A program made the translations under genes and the position numbers. Positions 32,569-41,906 of a DNA stretch of 64,000 nt are shown here, piece by piece; position 1 is the stretch's first letter; each line of letters begins with the position of its first letter. Source of the DNA: Gracilaria gracilis (lineage: Eukaryota > Rhodophyta > Florideophyceae > Gracilariales > Gracilariaceae); NCBI GenBank assembly GCA_030374805.1, contig JARGSG010000189.1:1922001-1986000 (forward strand), in the 5' to 3' direction. The notes under the pieces are model-generated. The model had not been told where the DNA came from. It made no database searches and was given only the letters and a program-made list of their open reading frames with translations.

Positions 32569-35500
32569 ATGTGGTCGGGCCGGTTGGGCCAAATTGAGGC
32601 TACAGAGCACCGTATTGATATGGTGCCTGGCTGGAAACCCATTTACCAGCAGCCTTACCGTGCAGGTCCAAAAGCCCGGGAGGTTGAGCTCAATGAGGTC
32701 GAGAGAATGCTCCGTGAAGGTGTCATAGAACCAGCAAATGCGGACTGGGCCAGCCCTGTGGTTCTCGTCACAAAGAAGAATGATACCCGTATGCGGTTCT
32801 GTGTGGAATACAGAAGACTGAATAGTATGACCATTAGGGATTCGTACCCAATACCTAGAATGGACGAGTGTATAGATTCGTTGGGCAACGCCAAGATCTT
32901 TACTACGCTCGATGCCAATTGTGGTTATTGGCAGGTACCTATCAGGGAAGAAGACAAGGACAAAACTACGTTTACTTGCCACGCTGGGTTATTCCGTTTT
33001 ACGCGTATGCCCTTTGGGTTGCGAAATGCCCCGGCTACCTTTCAGAGGGCGTTAGATATAATCCTTTCGAAGGTGAAGTGGAGAACCGCTCTGGTATACA
33101 TCGATGATGTAATCATATATTCCAGAACGGTAGAGGAACATTTCCACCATGTTAGGGAAGTTTTGAACCTTTTGAGGGAATCTGGAGTAACGTTGAAGCT
33201 CCGCAAGTGCGAATTCTTCACCAAAGAGGTAGAATACCTTGGTCATATCATCAGCCCTGGGAGGTTAGAAGTGACGCCGCGGAATATCCGAGCCGTGCAG
33301 GAGGCGAAGCCACCCACGTCCCAGACGGAAATCCGATCCTTTATAGGTTTGTGCAATGTGTACCGCCGGTTTATCAAGGGATTTGCCAAGATAGCGGCTC
33401 CCCTCAACAGGAAGCTGCTGAAAGGTCAACCTACAAGGTTTGAATGTCTTACCAATGAGGAAATGGATGCGTTCGAGGCGCTGAAACATGCGCTCTTGAC
33501 ACCTCCCATCTTGGAATTACCCAAAGCTGGTTTACGATACACGTTGGATACTGACGCTTCGGACGCCCAACTTGGTTGTTGTCTTATGCAGGAGCAAGAA
33601 AACGGCGACAAACTACCTATAGGGTACTGGAGCCGTGCTTTGCACGCTGCAGAAAAGAACTACACAACAACCGAAAAGGAATGTCTGGCAGTAGTCTGGA
33701 GCATGTTGATGCTCCGTCCCTACCTATATGGTGAAATGTTCACGCTTCGAACCGACCATGATGCCCTACGGTGGATACTGGGTCTGGCCGACGCATCAGG
33801 CAGACTTGCCCGATGGCGGTTACGACTTTCAGAGCTCGAGTATGACGTACAGTACCGTCCAGGTATCAAGCACAATGTCGCAGACGCGATGTCTCGCATT
33901 ACCACAGATGGTTTGGACACCGAGCCGGTAGAGGATGATATCCCATGCTTTACCATCTCTACCAACCCTGATGGTGATACCTTAGAAGGTTACTGGACTC
34001 TACCCGAAGAGGATACGTGGTTTAGTGATGCCATCGCTCGGGAAATACTCGCCCTCGAGGAAACAGACGTCATGCCAATTACCCGCGAGGAATTCCTGAG
34101 AGAGCAAGCAAACGATGTTTATTGCCGCTCTCTCATGGACCAAGTAGGTATGAAAGACTCGAACTTTGACGTCGACCGAAATGGTTTCCTGGTGAGGCGA
34201 GCTCCTATTGATGGTTCCATTCAGAAGGTAGTGCCCAAGGTGCTGCGCCCTCGGGTGCTGTACCTAGCCCACTACCCAAGGCTATCAGGACACCCTGGAG
34301 GTACGAGAATGTACTACACCTTGAGGCAAGGATACTACTGGCCTCATATGGCTAATGATATATATACCTTTGTAGGTCAATGTGAATCTTGCGTACGTAC
34401 CCGTGGAGGTCTCCGGAAGCACAGGAAATACTTGAAGTTATTCCCTGCAGCGGGTCCTCTCGAGTTCGTCGCAATAGACCTTCTGGGTCCATTACCAAAA
34501 ACCACAAGGGGATATCAGTACATCATCGTAATCACCGACAGGTTCTCGAAGCTCACGCGAGCGATACCCTTGAAGGACACGAAATCGACGACCCTCGCGG
34601 TGGCGTTCTTGAACAATTGGATCTACCCGTATGGTGCACCGCTTTATCTACTTACCGACAATGGTTCGAACTTAGCTTCGAAGTTCTTTGAAGCTGTTTG
34701 TAACCTCTTGGGTATTAAGCACTACTTCACTACTGCCTACCATCCGCAAACGAATGGGCAAGTGGAGCGCTTTAACCGAACACTGGTATCTAGGCTGCGA
34801 CATTATACGGAAGAACACCAAACTGGTTGGGACGAGCTCGTGCAGCCCTTGACATATGCATATAACCTTCAGGTTCATCGAGCGACGCAAACTACGCCGT
34901 TCGATCTAATACTGTCAAGACACCCACCAGGTATTGTTGTTGAAGGGGACCCATTAGGACAAGAAGCCGCCGGAGCGCTCACACCGTCACAGGTCAAACG
35001 GAATACCCTTTTGAGGTTGAGACGTGCTCTCAAGTATGCTGGGAGCAAGCTCACAGCATCCCAGAAGCGGTACAAGGAGGACTACGACCGTAAGGTAACC
35101 CAAGTGGTAACGGCTACGCCGGGTCAATATGTCTTTATTGACCACCCTCCGAAAGGAGCTAAACCACGACCGGGTGATGAAGCTGATGATGAAGCTATTG
35201 ATAGAGATATCAATTCTAAGCTTCTTCCGAAATCATCGGGACCTTTCAAGGTAGTTCGGTCGACCGACCACACGGTAACGGCGAACCAAGATGGTGTAGA
35301 GAATACAATCTCTATTGACCGAATCACGGTTGCACCTCGAACGGTTCAGTCCAGGAAGGAACGCGGAGAATCCGCGCGTGACCCACAAGCGGTTGCCCTG
35401 AGGACTCAGCCCCGGGAAGACGGGACACCCATCGAGGTTAATGATGACGCACAGGGTGACGACCCAGACTACGTACCACCCACAGGGATTACGGTTAATC

Positions 35501-35763
35501 CTTCAGAGGAAACACCTACCCCTAGTGGTACCGATGCTCATCTGAACCAAAGTGGTGAAAAGATGCCATCGCAGGTCTCTAATGAGTTCCCAGTGGAACG
35601 CCTTGTAGGTCACCGCCGTACCCAAGAAGGTCTGAAGTACACAGTACGCTGGTATGGCTGGGGGGCTGACGGTGATACCGCCGAGCCGCCCTCAGCCATA
35701 CCACACCACTTCAGGGTAAGCTACTGGAACCGAAAAGGAGAGGACATGCCGAACGATGGGTAA
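32569..35763 (+). CDS. pol: Pol of young gypsy: RT, RNase H, integrase, chromodomain
   Basis: 1064 codons without a break. RT: EHRIDMVPGWKPIYQQPYRA near residue 14, SPVVLVTKKN, PRMDECIDSLGNAKIFTTLD, catalytic YIDDVIIYS at 177-185. RNase H: YTLDTDASDAQLG near 324, TTTEKECLAVVW and DHDALRWIL, all acidic residues in place. Integrase: zinc region HYPRLSGHPGGTRM...YYWPHM...CESCVRTRG (about 565-615), core Asp in FVAIDLLGPL (about 636), Asp in LLTDNGSNLASKF (about 695), Glu in HPQTNGQVERFNRTL (about 731). A GPFKVVRSTDHTV segment follows, and a chromodomain-like end (ERLVGHR...YTVRWYGWGADGDTAE). In-frame sequence continues upstream to a TAG at 32,521, so it is normally part of a longer Gag-Pol. Catalytic residues are intact. 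Confidence 0.92.
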   Translation: MWSGRLGQIEATEHRIDMVPGWKPIYQQPYRAGPKAREVELNEVERMLREGVIEPANADWASPVVLVTKKNDTRMRFCVEYRRLNSMTIRDSYPIPRMDECIDSLGNAKIFTTLDANCGYWQVPIREEDKDKTTFTCHAGLFRFTRMPFGLRNAPATFQRALDIILSKVKWRTALVYIDDVIIYSRTVEEHFHHVREVLNLLRESGVTLKLRKCEFFTKEVEYLGHIISPGRLEVTPRNIRAVQEAKPPTSQTEIRSFIGLCNVYRRFIKGFAKIAAPLNRKLLKGQPTRFECLTNEEMDAFEALKHALLTPPILELPKAGLRYTLDTDASDAQLGCCLMQEQENGDKLPIGYWSRALHAAEKNYTTTEKECLAVVWSMLMLRPYLYGEMFTLRTDHDALRWILGLADASGRLARWRLRLSELEYDVQYRPGIKHNVADAMSRITTDGLDTEPVEDDIPCFTISTNPDGDTLEGYWTLPEEDTWFSDAIAREILALEETDVMPITREEFLREQANDVYCRSLMDQVGMKDSNFDVDRNGFLVRRAPIDGSIQKVVPKVLRPRVLYLAHYPRLSGHPGGTRMYYTLRQGYYWPHMANDIYTFVGQCESCVRTRGGLRKHRKYLKLFPAAGPLEFVAIDLLGPLPKTTRGYQYIIVITDRFSKLTRAIPLKDTKSTTLAVAFLNNWIYPYGAPLYLLTDNGSNLASKFFEAVCNLLGIKHYFTTAYHPQTNGQVERFNRTLVSRLRHYTEEHQTGWDELVQPLTYAYNLQVHRATQTTPFDLILSRHPPGIVVEGDPLGQEAAGALTPSQVKRNTLLRLRRALKYAGSKLTASQKRYKEDYDRKVTQVVTATPGQYVFIDHPPKGAKPRPGDEADDEAIDRDINSKLLPKSSGPFKVVRSTDHTVTANQDGVENTISIDRITVAPRTVQSRKERGESARDPQAVALRTQPREDGTPIEVNDDAQGDDPDYVPPTGITVNPSEETPTPSGTDAHLNQSGEKMPSQVSNEFPVERLVGHRRTQEGLKYTVRWYGWGADGDTAEPPSAIPHHFRVSYWNRKGEDMPNDG

Positions 35764-37294
35764 ACCTTAGAGGTGATGCACAGCTCTTAGGGAGGGGGGA
35801 GGCTCTTTTCGCGCTCTCCCTCATTCGCTGCGCATCGCACCCACATGGTAACTGAAGCTAACTGCAACACCTAACTGGATAACTTTAATGAAGAAGCTAA
35901 CACCAACTGGGAGAAGTTAATCAGAGTGCATCGAAAAGACGAAGACGGTTTGCCGGAAGACCGTGAAGGTTTAGTGATGACGTCGTACCGAACGAAGCTC
36001 GACGAGGGATGCGCTTCGAGCGTCAGCGTCGCAGCGATCCCAAAGCTGGCACGCGGCAGGCACGCGGCAGGCACGCGCGCGCACCTTCATGGCACGCGCC
36101 GCGCACGCATGGCTCCAAACCCAAGTGGTGAAAGTCAAAAAATTAAGGTTTTTGATAAGCGAGAGACGCGCCCCAGATCGGCAGACCGCCGCGCTGGGTA
36201 ACCGATTCGGTTTACACTATTGTCTGTAGGGAGCGTGCACCGGCATGGTCAAAAAATCTAAGTATTTTGGGCGTGCTGCGCTTCCGAATCGGCCATTCTC
36301 AGCCTCTGAAACCGCTTGGTTCCCGAGATACAGACGAAAAGGTGTTTCGGCGTTTTTGATACCGTTTGGTGGGGTAATTTCGGCGTGCAATTTTTTGATT
36401 CGCCTTGCAAGTAACCTCATGGGTCTGGTGCAGCGTGTGCGCGTATGCGCGCCAAGAGGCCATGCAGAACCATCCAGGTACATTGCTGGCACTCGCGCGA
36501 CGTCGCGCGCCATCCCCAAGCTACCAAATTGGTACTACGTGACACTCGCTGCGCACAGAAGTGCAACTGCAAGGTCTACCAATTTGGTTTGAGCTGTTTA
36601 CGGTAGTAGAAACACGACGGAGGATTGCGTCACCCGGATAGTGGCTGTGAAGAACCAAACCTTCGTGGTAATGACGAACGACACCCATGGGGACTGAAGC
36701 AGTTTGGAATAAACATTAAAGGTGGAGCAGGGAACTGCGCGGGAGACGTTAGTAATGCTGCGCAGCCCTTTATGGTACGATGGAAACCTTGAAGGTGTTT
36801 CAAAGTTATGGAAATCAGAGAGAGAGCATGAAATGAACCTGTATGGTACTATTGAGATCCTTTATGGAACTACCTAATCGACCTTGATGGTAACGAAGGG
36901 TAAGGAGGCCCAACGAATGGCACATGCCAGGACCTATATGGTGACGCCGCAACCATAGAGAGAGGAAATAGACCATTACGGGATGGGAGTGAGGGCAGAA
37001 AGGACATGAATATACCTCGGATGGTGTAGAAGGGAACGAGTTTTTGTGCTTACCATGAAAGTTCGTTTCCTCATGAGGTACGAAACCGATCGAGACCTAT
37101 GTGGTATTCTTTGAAGACAGAAAGGACATGGTTCCTAGATGGTTTTCGCGCTATTTTGACCACGTTAAGGTTTCGCGCTCGTCATGGATGATCGACACCG
37201 AGGGTGGTTTGATGCACATGAAAATGGAACCCTTTGTGGCAGTACACTGCGGACGCCAACCGAAGCGTCCATCCATCCACCTTAGGGGTATTGA
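35764..37294 (+). other. 3' non-coding region of young gypsy
   Basis: Unusually long sequence between pol and the 3' LTR. The motif ATGGT or TTGGT, often flanked by A/T, recurs tens of times, and ACCAAATTGGT-type palindromes occur near 36,525 and 36,575. No protein family is recognisable. GC-rich repeats of GGCACGCG are at about 36,045-36,095. Confidence 0.5.
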
Positions 37295-38038
37295 ATGAAG
37301 CGCCGTGTACCGCTACGGGTGGGAGCCCGCACGCTGGTACCAGGGCTACCCATGTGGTTCAGATACGGATCGGGGGTCGCCATAAACGAATTCAACCTTT
37401 TCGGTCGGACAAGAAGCCACGGTGGCGTGAGCCGCGTAGACAAACCGCAAAGGGGTGCGAAGGCAACCAGAAGGGAGAACGGTGGAACAACCTCGATGGA
37501 GTCAGCGGCAATGCCTCGAAGGGTTGGTACTCGAACCTCGAAGGGACAGAGAGACACGCCGCAACCAAGTGGGCGTCAAAATCCTTCACGGTACAGTGCC
37601 CACACGAGTTCGAAGACGCAACCCGCCACCCCCACTGGGTATACCGACACGGTAAAAGGGTCCAAGCCGGGCAGCCAAAAAGGTACAATTTTGGAGGTAT
37701 GCAATGGGCGCGCGTCGCGCCCAAACCACAAATGGGAATGGATAGAGCCGCAACCGGTGATGACCAAGGTGGTGACCAGAGTGCGTTCGGCGATGCAAAG
37801 CCGACGCGACGCACGGCGCGAGATGGCACAAAGGCTGCGACAGGGACCAAATTGGTACGACGATGCCACCGACTTGGTGAAAGGATCTAGGAGCCACGAG
37901 GGCGTGGCTCAGGGTAGGAAAAGGGTCTGTAGTACAATGAGACCTCAATGGCTTGGTGCCACGTGGGCCTACTGGTGCGCCTTGCTGGCTGCACTGTACC
38001 CAATTGGTATTCTGTATTTTATAATTTCTAATTTCTAA
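37295..38038 (+). CDS. Possible 3' ORF of young gypsy with terminal hydrophobic segment
   Basis: 247 codons downstream of pol, ending inside the 3' LTR. The protein is Arg/Lys/Ser/Thr-rich for about 215 residues (SRVDKPQRGAKATRRENGG) and ends with WAYWCALLAALYPIGILYFI plus four residues, a candidate membrane segment at the very C-terminus. A second frame (37,234-37,890, 218 codons) overlaps it, so the openness may be partly compositional. The position after pol is where some gypsy elements carry extra or env-like genes. No family is recognised, and there is no signal peptide or glycosylation pattern of an envelope protein. Confidence 0.3.
   Translation: MKRRVPLRVGARTLVPGLPMWFRYGSGVAINEFNLFGRTRSHGGVSRVDKPQRGAKATRRENGGTTSMESAAMPRRVGTRTSKGQRDTPQPSGRQNPSRYSAHTSSKTQPATPTGYTDTVKGSKPGSQKGTILEVCNGRASRPNHKWEWIEPQPVMTKVVTRVRSAMQSRRDARREMAQRLRQGPNWYDDATDLVKGSRSHEGVAQGRKRVCSTMRPQWLGATWAYWCALLAALYPIGILYFIISNF
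37916..37925 (+). promoter_or_regulatory. Polypurine tract
   Basis: AGGAAAAGGG ends two bases before the 3' LTR (TGTAG at 37,928), the expected primer site for plus-strand synthesis. Confidence 0.7.
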
Positions 38039-38435
38039 TTTATAGTCTAGGATAGTTTAGCATTGCTGGCCCATGACAGTAGGTCATGGGCACAGCCGAT
38101 GACGTCATACCCGCAGGGGAGATCGGCGTCGGTGCACCTTGTATATATTCTGGTGCACCTCGCCTTCCCCCTCGGGTATTGTAAAGTCAGGCACCACTAG
38201 GGCAGTAACTATACCATCTTGGTCACTTGCTACTCTATTACTATTCAGGTTTTACCGCGCGTCGACGTCTACTACCGTACACCTACACGGTCTAGACTAG
38301 TTGCCCCGCCGTTTGCCCCTGCGGGTTTCAGGTGCCCTACTACCATATTGGTTGTGTGTTTTTCCCCTTTAGGTTGAGCCCTCGCGCGCTCCCTCTACCA
38401 GGCGGACCCCACACCTTATCGGTATTTTTGCGACA
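37928..38435 (+). repeat. 3' LTR of young gypsy
   Basis: 508 bp, same termini as the 5' LTR, followed by the TTGTA target duplication at 38,436-38,440. Four substitutions distinguish it from the 5' LTR. Confidence 0.95.
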
Positions 38436-38440
38436 TTGTA

Positions 38441-39173
38441 TACAGTTCCATCCGCAGCGCTGACGGACATGACTGTCACTTTGTCAAGTGCTTTTTTCGT
38501 GGATAGGGCCTTCTGGATCAGTCGTGCACCAACTGCGCCAACGCCCTTGCGGAGGCTTTTTCCTTTCATTTTATCAAATAAGGATCCGGTTTGATCGGTG
38601 TTGAAGATATAACGAGGCTCCTTGATGTTGTAACGTATTAGCGCTGCCTCCACTCTGGCTATGTGTTCGGTAAGGTTTTCTGGGGTAACGGCATTCACGC
38701 GTTTGTCGTCCATGAGCTGCACATGCTGGACCTGAAGGTCGTTACGCCAGAGGAATGCGGTGACCCAATTGTTGGATGGACGGTTGTTTTTGAATCCCAC
38801 TTTTGCCTTTTGTGCTGGTGGTAATAAGGAAACGTAATCCTGCACTAAACCTCGGATGACTTCTCTGGTTAGGGGAGTATTGTTGTCCGTGTAATAGAGA
38901 ATTAGTTCGGCAATTGTGTTTTCTTCGTCTGCCGTTAGGGCTGTAAGTCGGCCTTTGGGAGTGAGTTGCAGGTGAATATCTGTGGGTTCTACTGGTTGGG
39001 AAGCTGGATATCGTCGATTCCATGATGTAAATGTTTGACGGAGTACACCCACACTGATTTAGTGGTCTTTTGATAACACATGCCACGACGTTTGCTTCGG
39101 AAAACGTTCGTAAACGGTGGTTTGCAAAACCGCGTATCGTGAGTCCATTCTTCTTCGATGGAACGGTTTCCAT
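38441..39173 (-). pseudogene. pogo/Tigger-type transposase, N-terminal part
   Basis: The first half of the gene interrupted at 38,436. From 39,052 the reading gives VGVLRQTFTSWNRR (helix-turn-helix recognition helix of pogo-type DNA-binding domains), LTADEENTIAELILYYTDNN (CENPB-type second HTH), NNWVTAFLWRNDLQVQ, then YIFNTDQTGSLFDKM with the first catalytic Asp, and DKVTVMSVSAADGTVYN at the break. A frame change near 39,060 separates it from the preceding reading 39,173-39,060 (RGFANHRLRTFSEANVVACV), which looks like the start of the first HTH. So the gene was already frameshifted, or has a sequencing error, in addition to the gypsy insertion. Confidence 0.8.
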
Positions 39174-39435
39174 CGCTGCGGGCGACTCCAGTGACGTACG
39201 GTGTTCGAAGCCCCATTGTTTGAAAGCTGAAAGCGCGCGCTTTTTGAAAATGACTTTTCATTGTCTAACGTAATATTCGTTGGTGCGATTCGCGAGATAG
39301 AATGCGTAGTGTTTACTGTTGTACTCTACTATTAGTGCCAAATCGTCGAAACTGGGGGAAGAACAGCTTTGCCGATTTTAGGATATCTGCCGATTTAAGG
39401 GTTGGACGGATACCATCATTCCAAATCTATCATCC
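39174..39435. other. Flank between pogo-like gene and Harbinger element
   Basis: A short non-coding stretch. A possible pogo end CAGTTTCGACGATTTGG lies on the minus strand near 39,350, but no matching partner was found beyond 27,779. Confidence 0.3.
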
Positions 39436-39567
39436 TTAGGGCATCTCCACCCGTTACTGCAAATCGAGAAAACGAAAATACATGTTGGAGATTTTGCCGG
39501 CCATGACCATTTTGGTTCTTCACCGGGGCTTGGTAAACGGTAACGAAAACGACAAACGCTTTCGGAC

Positions 39568-39614
39568 CGCCAAAACGCTCGCTAAAAATTCATTTTTAGC
39601 GAGCGTTCTGGCGG
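39568..39614. repeat. Hairpin, 22-bp arms
   Basis: ACCGCCAAAACGCTCGCTAA continues as AAA, then TTCA, then the inverse arm ending TTCTGGCGG, with one mismatch over 22 bp. It lies near the left end of Harbinger element 1. Confidence 0.7.
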
Positions 39615-39779
39615 TATCGGTATACCATATCGAGCCAATAAACTACTGACATGACAGGACGTCAATCAAAACCTAATACCTTTGCCGATGCACTCGAGAC
39701 TTGCACCTCCGTTTTCATTCCAACAGAAGAGATGTTGTTGCTGCGCCCGTTCCCAAGCGGCCGCACAGCTCCCACACCT

Positions 39780-39836
39780 CCGCACGGCTCCCACGCCTCC
39801 GCACGGCTCCCACGCCTCCGCACGGCTCCCAGCTCC
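39780..39836. repeat. Tandem repeat, 19-bp unit, three copies
   Basis: The unit CCTCCGCACGGCTCCCACG is repeated nearly perfectly three times. Because 19 is not a multiple of three, no frame encodes a repeating peptide, and the readings here are not protein genes. Confidence 0.8.
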
Positions 39837-40724
39837 CATGCTGCCGCGCAGATTTCACGCCACCGCAGAGCTCTTATCCCTCCACACCGCCCCCATCCAG
39901 CCGCACAGCTGCCACGACTTTTGAGTGTCTCAGCCGCCACCAAGCAGTTCGGCGAGCTTTGACATTTCCATCCTGTTTTACTGTCCAAGCCCAACGTGGC
40001 TCAACGGCAGCCGCCTTGCCACAACACCAATTTGTCCTCCAAACGTTGCTCCATAGTACACCACAACACCTTTATTTCCTACCCTGAAGACATTCCTCAC
40101 TAAAAGGGATTCTAACACAGAAGAACGCTGACGGTTTGGTGCGACGCCTTAACAGCTCATTGACGATTCTAACTTAAAGCGCTTCATACATGCAGTAGCT
40201 CGCTCTTCATCACAACGTATATCTCTCACACTGGTTTGCTGCTAAGAAGACACGTCTTTAAGACGCCTCGGATTGCTCCCACGCCGCCGCAGTGTTCGCT
40301 GTTTGCCATTTTGTCCCCCCAGTAACACCTTCGCTCTCTTCGTCGCGCTGACGTCGCTTGGTAGCCGTTGTACACTCATTCTGTCCTGCGTTTTTGGGAC
40401 CAGGGAGGTGCATCGGAGTCGCTGCAAACCTACCATTCAGACAACGGGTATACTGCACGCGTACTCCGCGTCTGCGAGTCTCTACTATCGCTAGTTCCCC
40501 ACAGTAACATTGCTGTTTCCACTGCTACACCTGGGCTATTTTACTGCTGGAAAAGGAGCGCTTTCCCTTCGCGCCGGCGTGTTCTTTGAAGCCATCCCAC
40601 CTTCTTTAGATTGCAGTGACTGTACCACCTTCCGCAGTAACTCCGCAGCCGTATCGTACCACCCGCCTACTGGCAGAAGGTAACAAACACTTTGGTTTGT
40701 TCTCACCTTCCCACTTCGACGAAC

Positions 40725-41815
40725 ATGTCGTTGGCACCGGGCAGTTGTCCAACAGAAAGGCCTTCTGGGCGACGATGTCAAGAGGAGGTGCAACACGATT
40801 TAAGAGCCGTATCGAATGGGACAGCGCCAGCGACAGCCGCGGAGGAGGCGCGTGATCTCTCGGAACAGCAGGATCAATCACGTCACCAAACACAGAGAAA
40901 AGGGAGCCGAGGCAAACAGCCACAATGGCGTGATTTGGATACGGTGGGTGCTGTTATGGCGACATTGAGGCTCCCAGACGCTTCTATTAATGGGTCAAAA
41001 CAGAAGAGGGTGCACTGGCACTCTCAGTTGAAACGTGAGTTTGATAGGTTGCTCGGCGTGTTGATCGGGAAGTATTCTGAGCTAAACGACAGGGAAAGAA
41101 TGGACGTGTGGAGAAACAGGTCGGGACGCAGCGTTGCGGAACAGGGTCAGAACAGCTTAGCTATTTGTCGAAAGTTGCGAGTGTGCTTGCGAATCGTCGA
41201 GGCTCATCAGTTTACTGGAAATCCGTCGGATGATGATAGAATACGATGCGCAGTAGGGCTCCACAATAATGTCATCAAGGTCTCGCATTTCTATGATGTC
41301 TTTCGGAACCCCAACTACATAATTGGAAAAGGGTTTCTTTTCCCGAAAACATTCGATGGCTGAATAAGCAGACCACAGAACTTGATCCAGTTCCTGTTGT
41401 AGACCATGAAGCCGAGGAGTGTGAATCAGGTATGGGAGAAGCCAGGGAGAAAGCGGGAGATGAACCGAAGGATGCAGGTGCGGGGACAAAAGGCGGAGAA
41501 AAGGCGGAGGATTCAGAGGGTCAAGCTGCCACACGTAAAAGGCCTATTGGTGTTAAGGCCGCAAAGACCGCAAAGAAATCGAAGAAAGAAGCAGTAAAGG
41601 AAGAAGTTGCATTGCAGTCCGCGTTGGAGTCCTGGGCAAAAGGATTTGCCGAAGCAAGTAGTGCTTCAGTTGAATCAGCGAACTCTCGCGCAATTATAGG
41701 TAAAGAACAATCCGACCGAGACTACGATCTGCGCAAAGAAGCGGACGAACTTGAAGCAGTGCGGGTACTTTTAATGATGGCGAAGAGGACAGCAAGGAGT
41801 ACAGAAGGGCATTGA
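40725..41815 (+). pseudogene. Harbinger element 1 accessory protein, NAM-associated-like
   Basis: In PIF/Harbinger elements a second ORF makes a DNA-binding partner of the transposase. From ATG 40,725 the reading runs to 41,363 with HQFTGNPSDDDRIRCAV and FYDVFRNPNYIIGKG. It then changes frame at about 41,327, in a run AAAAGGG, to SFPENIRWLNKQTTELD. The second part (to 41,815) has TRKRPIGVKAAKTAKKSKKE and ALESWAKGFAEAS, matching the RPIG-K-AK signature of the NAM-associated C-terminal domain and a following coiled-coil-like helix. One frameshift is enough to explain the break. Confidence 0.65.
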
Positions 41816-41906
41816 AGAAGAAGAGACTACGAAAACTGCTTCAAGAAGAACTTGAAGATAAGGGGAGCGGATAGGGCAAATGAGGCTCAATACCAAGCAT
41901 TGGAAG

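Larger units (their letters stand above)
28661..38435 (+). mobile_element. Young Ty3/gypsy element, chromodomain type, 9775 bp
   Basis: Full-length LTR retrotransposon: LTR 28,661-29,168, PBS, gag, protease, RT, RNase H, integrase, chromodomain-like tail, a 2.2 kb 3' region, polypurine tract, LTR 37,928-38,435, flanked by TTGTA. The LTRs are both 508 bp and differ at four positions, indicating recent insertion. It lies within a pogo-like transposase gene on the other strand. Despite its youth the reading frame between gag and RT is broken by one in-frame TAA, several frame changes and one TAG. The pol is related to, but clearly distinct from, the decayed copies at 0.5-25 kb. Confidence 0.95.

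Noticed and set aside
37234..37890. 218-codon ORF overlapping the possible 3' ORF of the young gypsy
   Set aside because: No motif and no membrane segment. Competing frames in the same stretch suggest compositional openness.
27440..39360. Terminal inverted repeats for the pogo-like element
   Set aside because: A CAGTTTCGACG end near 39,350 and a CAGTAAACTGG near 27,466 share only CAGT, which is too little to call an element boundary.
39651..40087. Pro/Ser/His-rich ORFs over the 19-bp tandem repeat
   Set aside because: The repeat period is not a multiple of three and the frames have no motif, so it is not treated as a gene.
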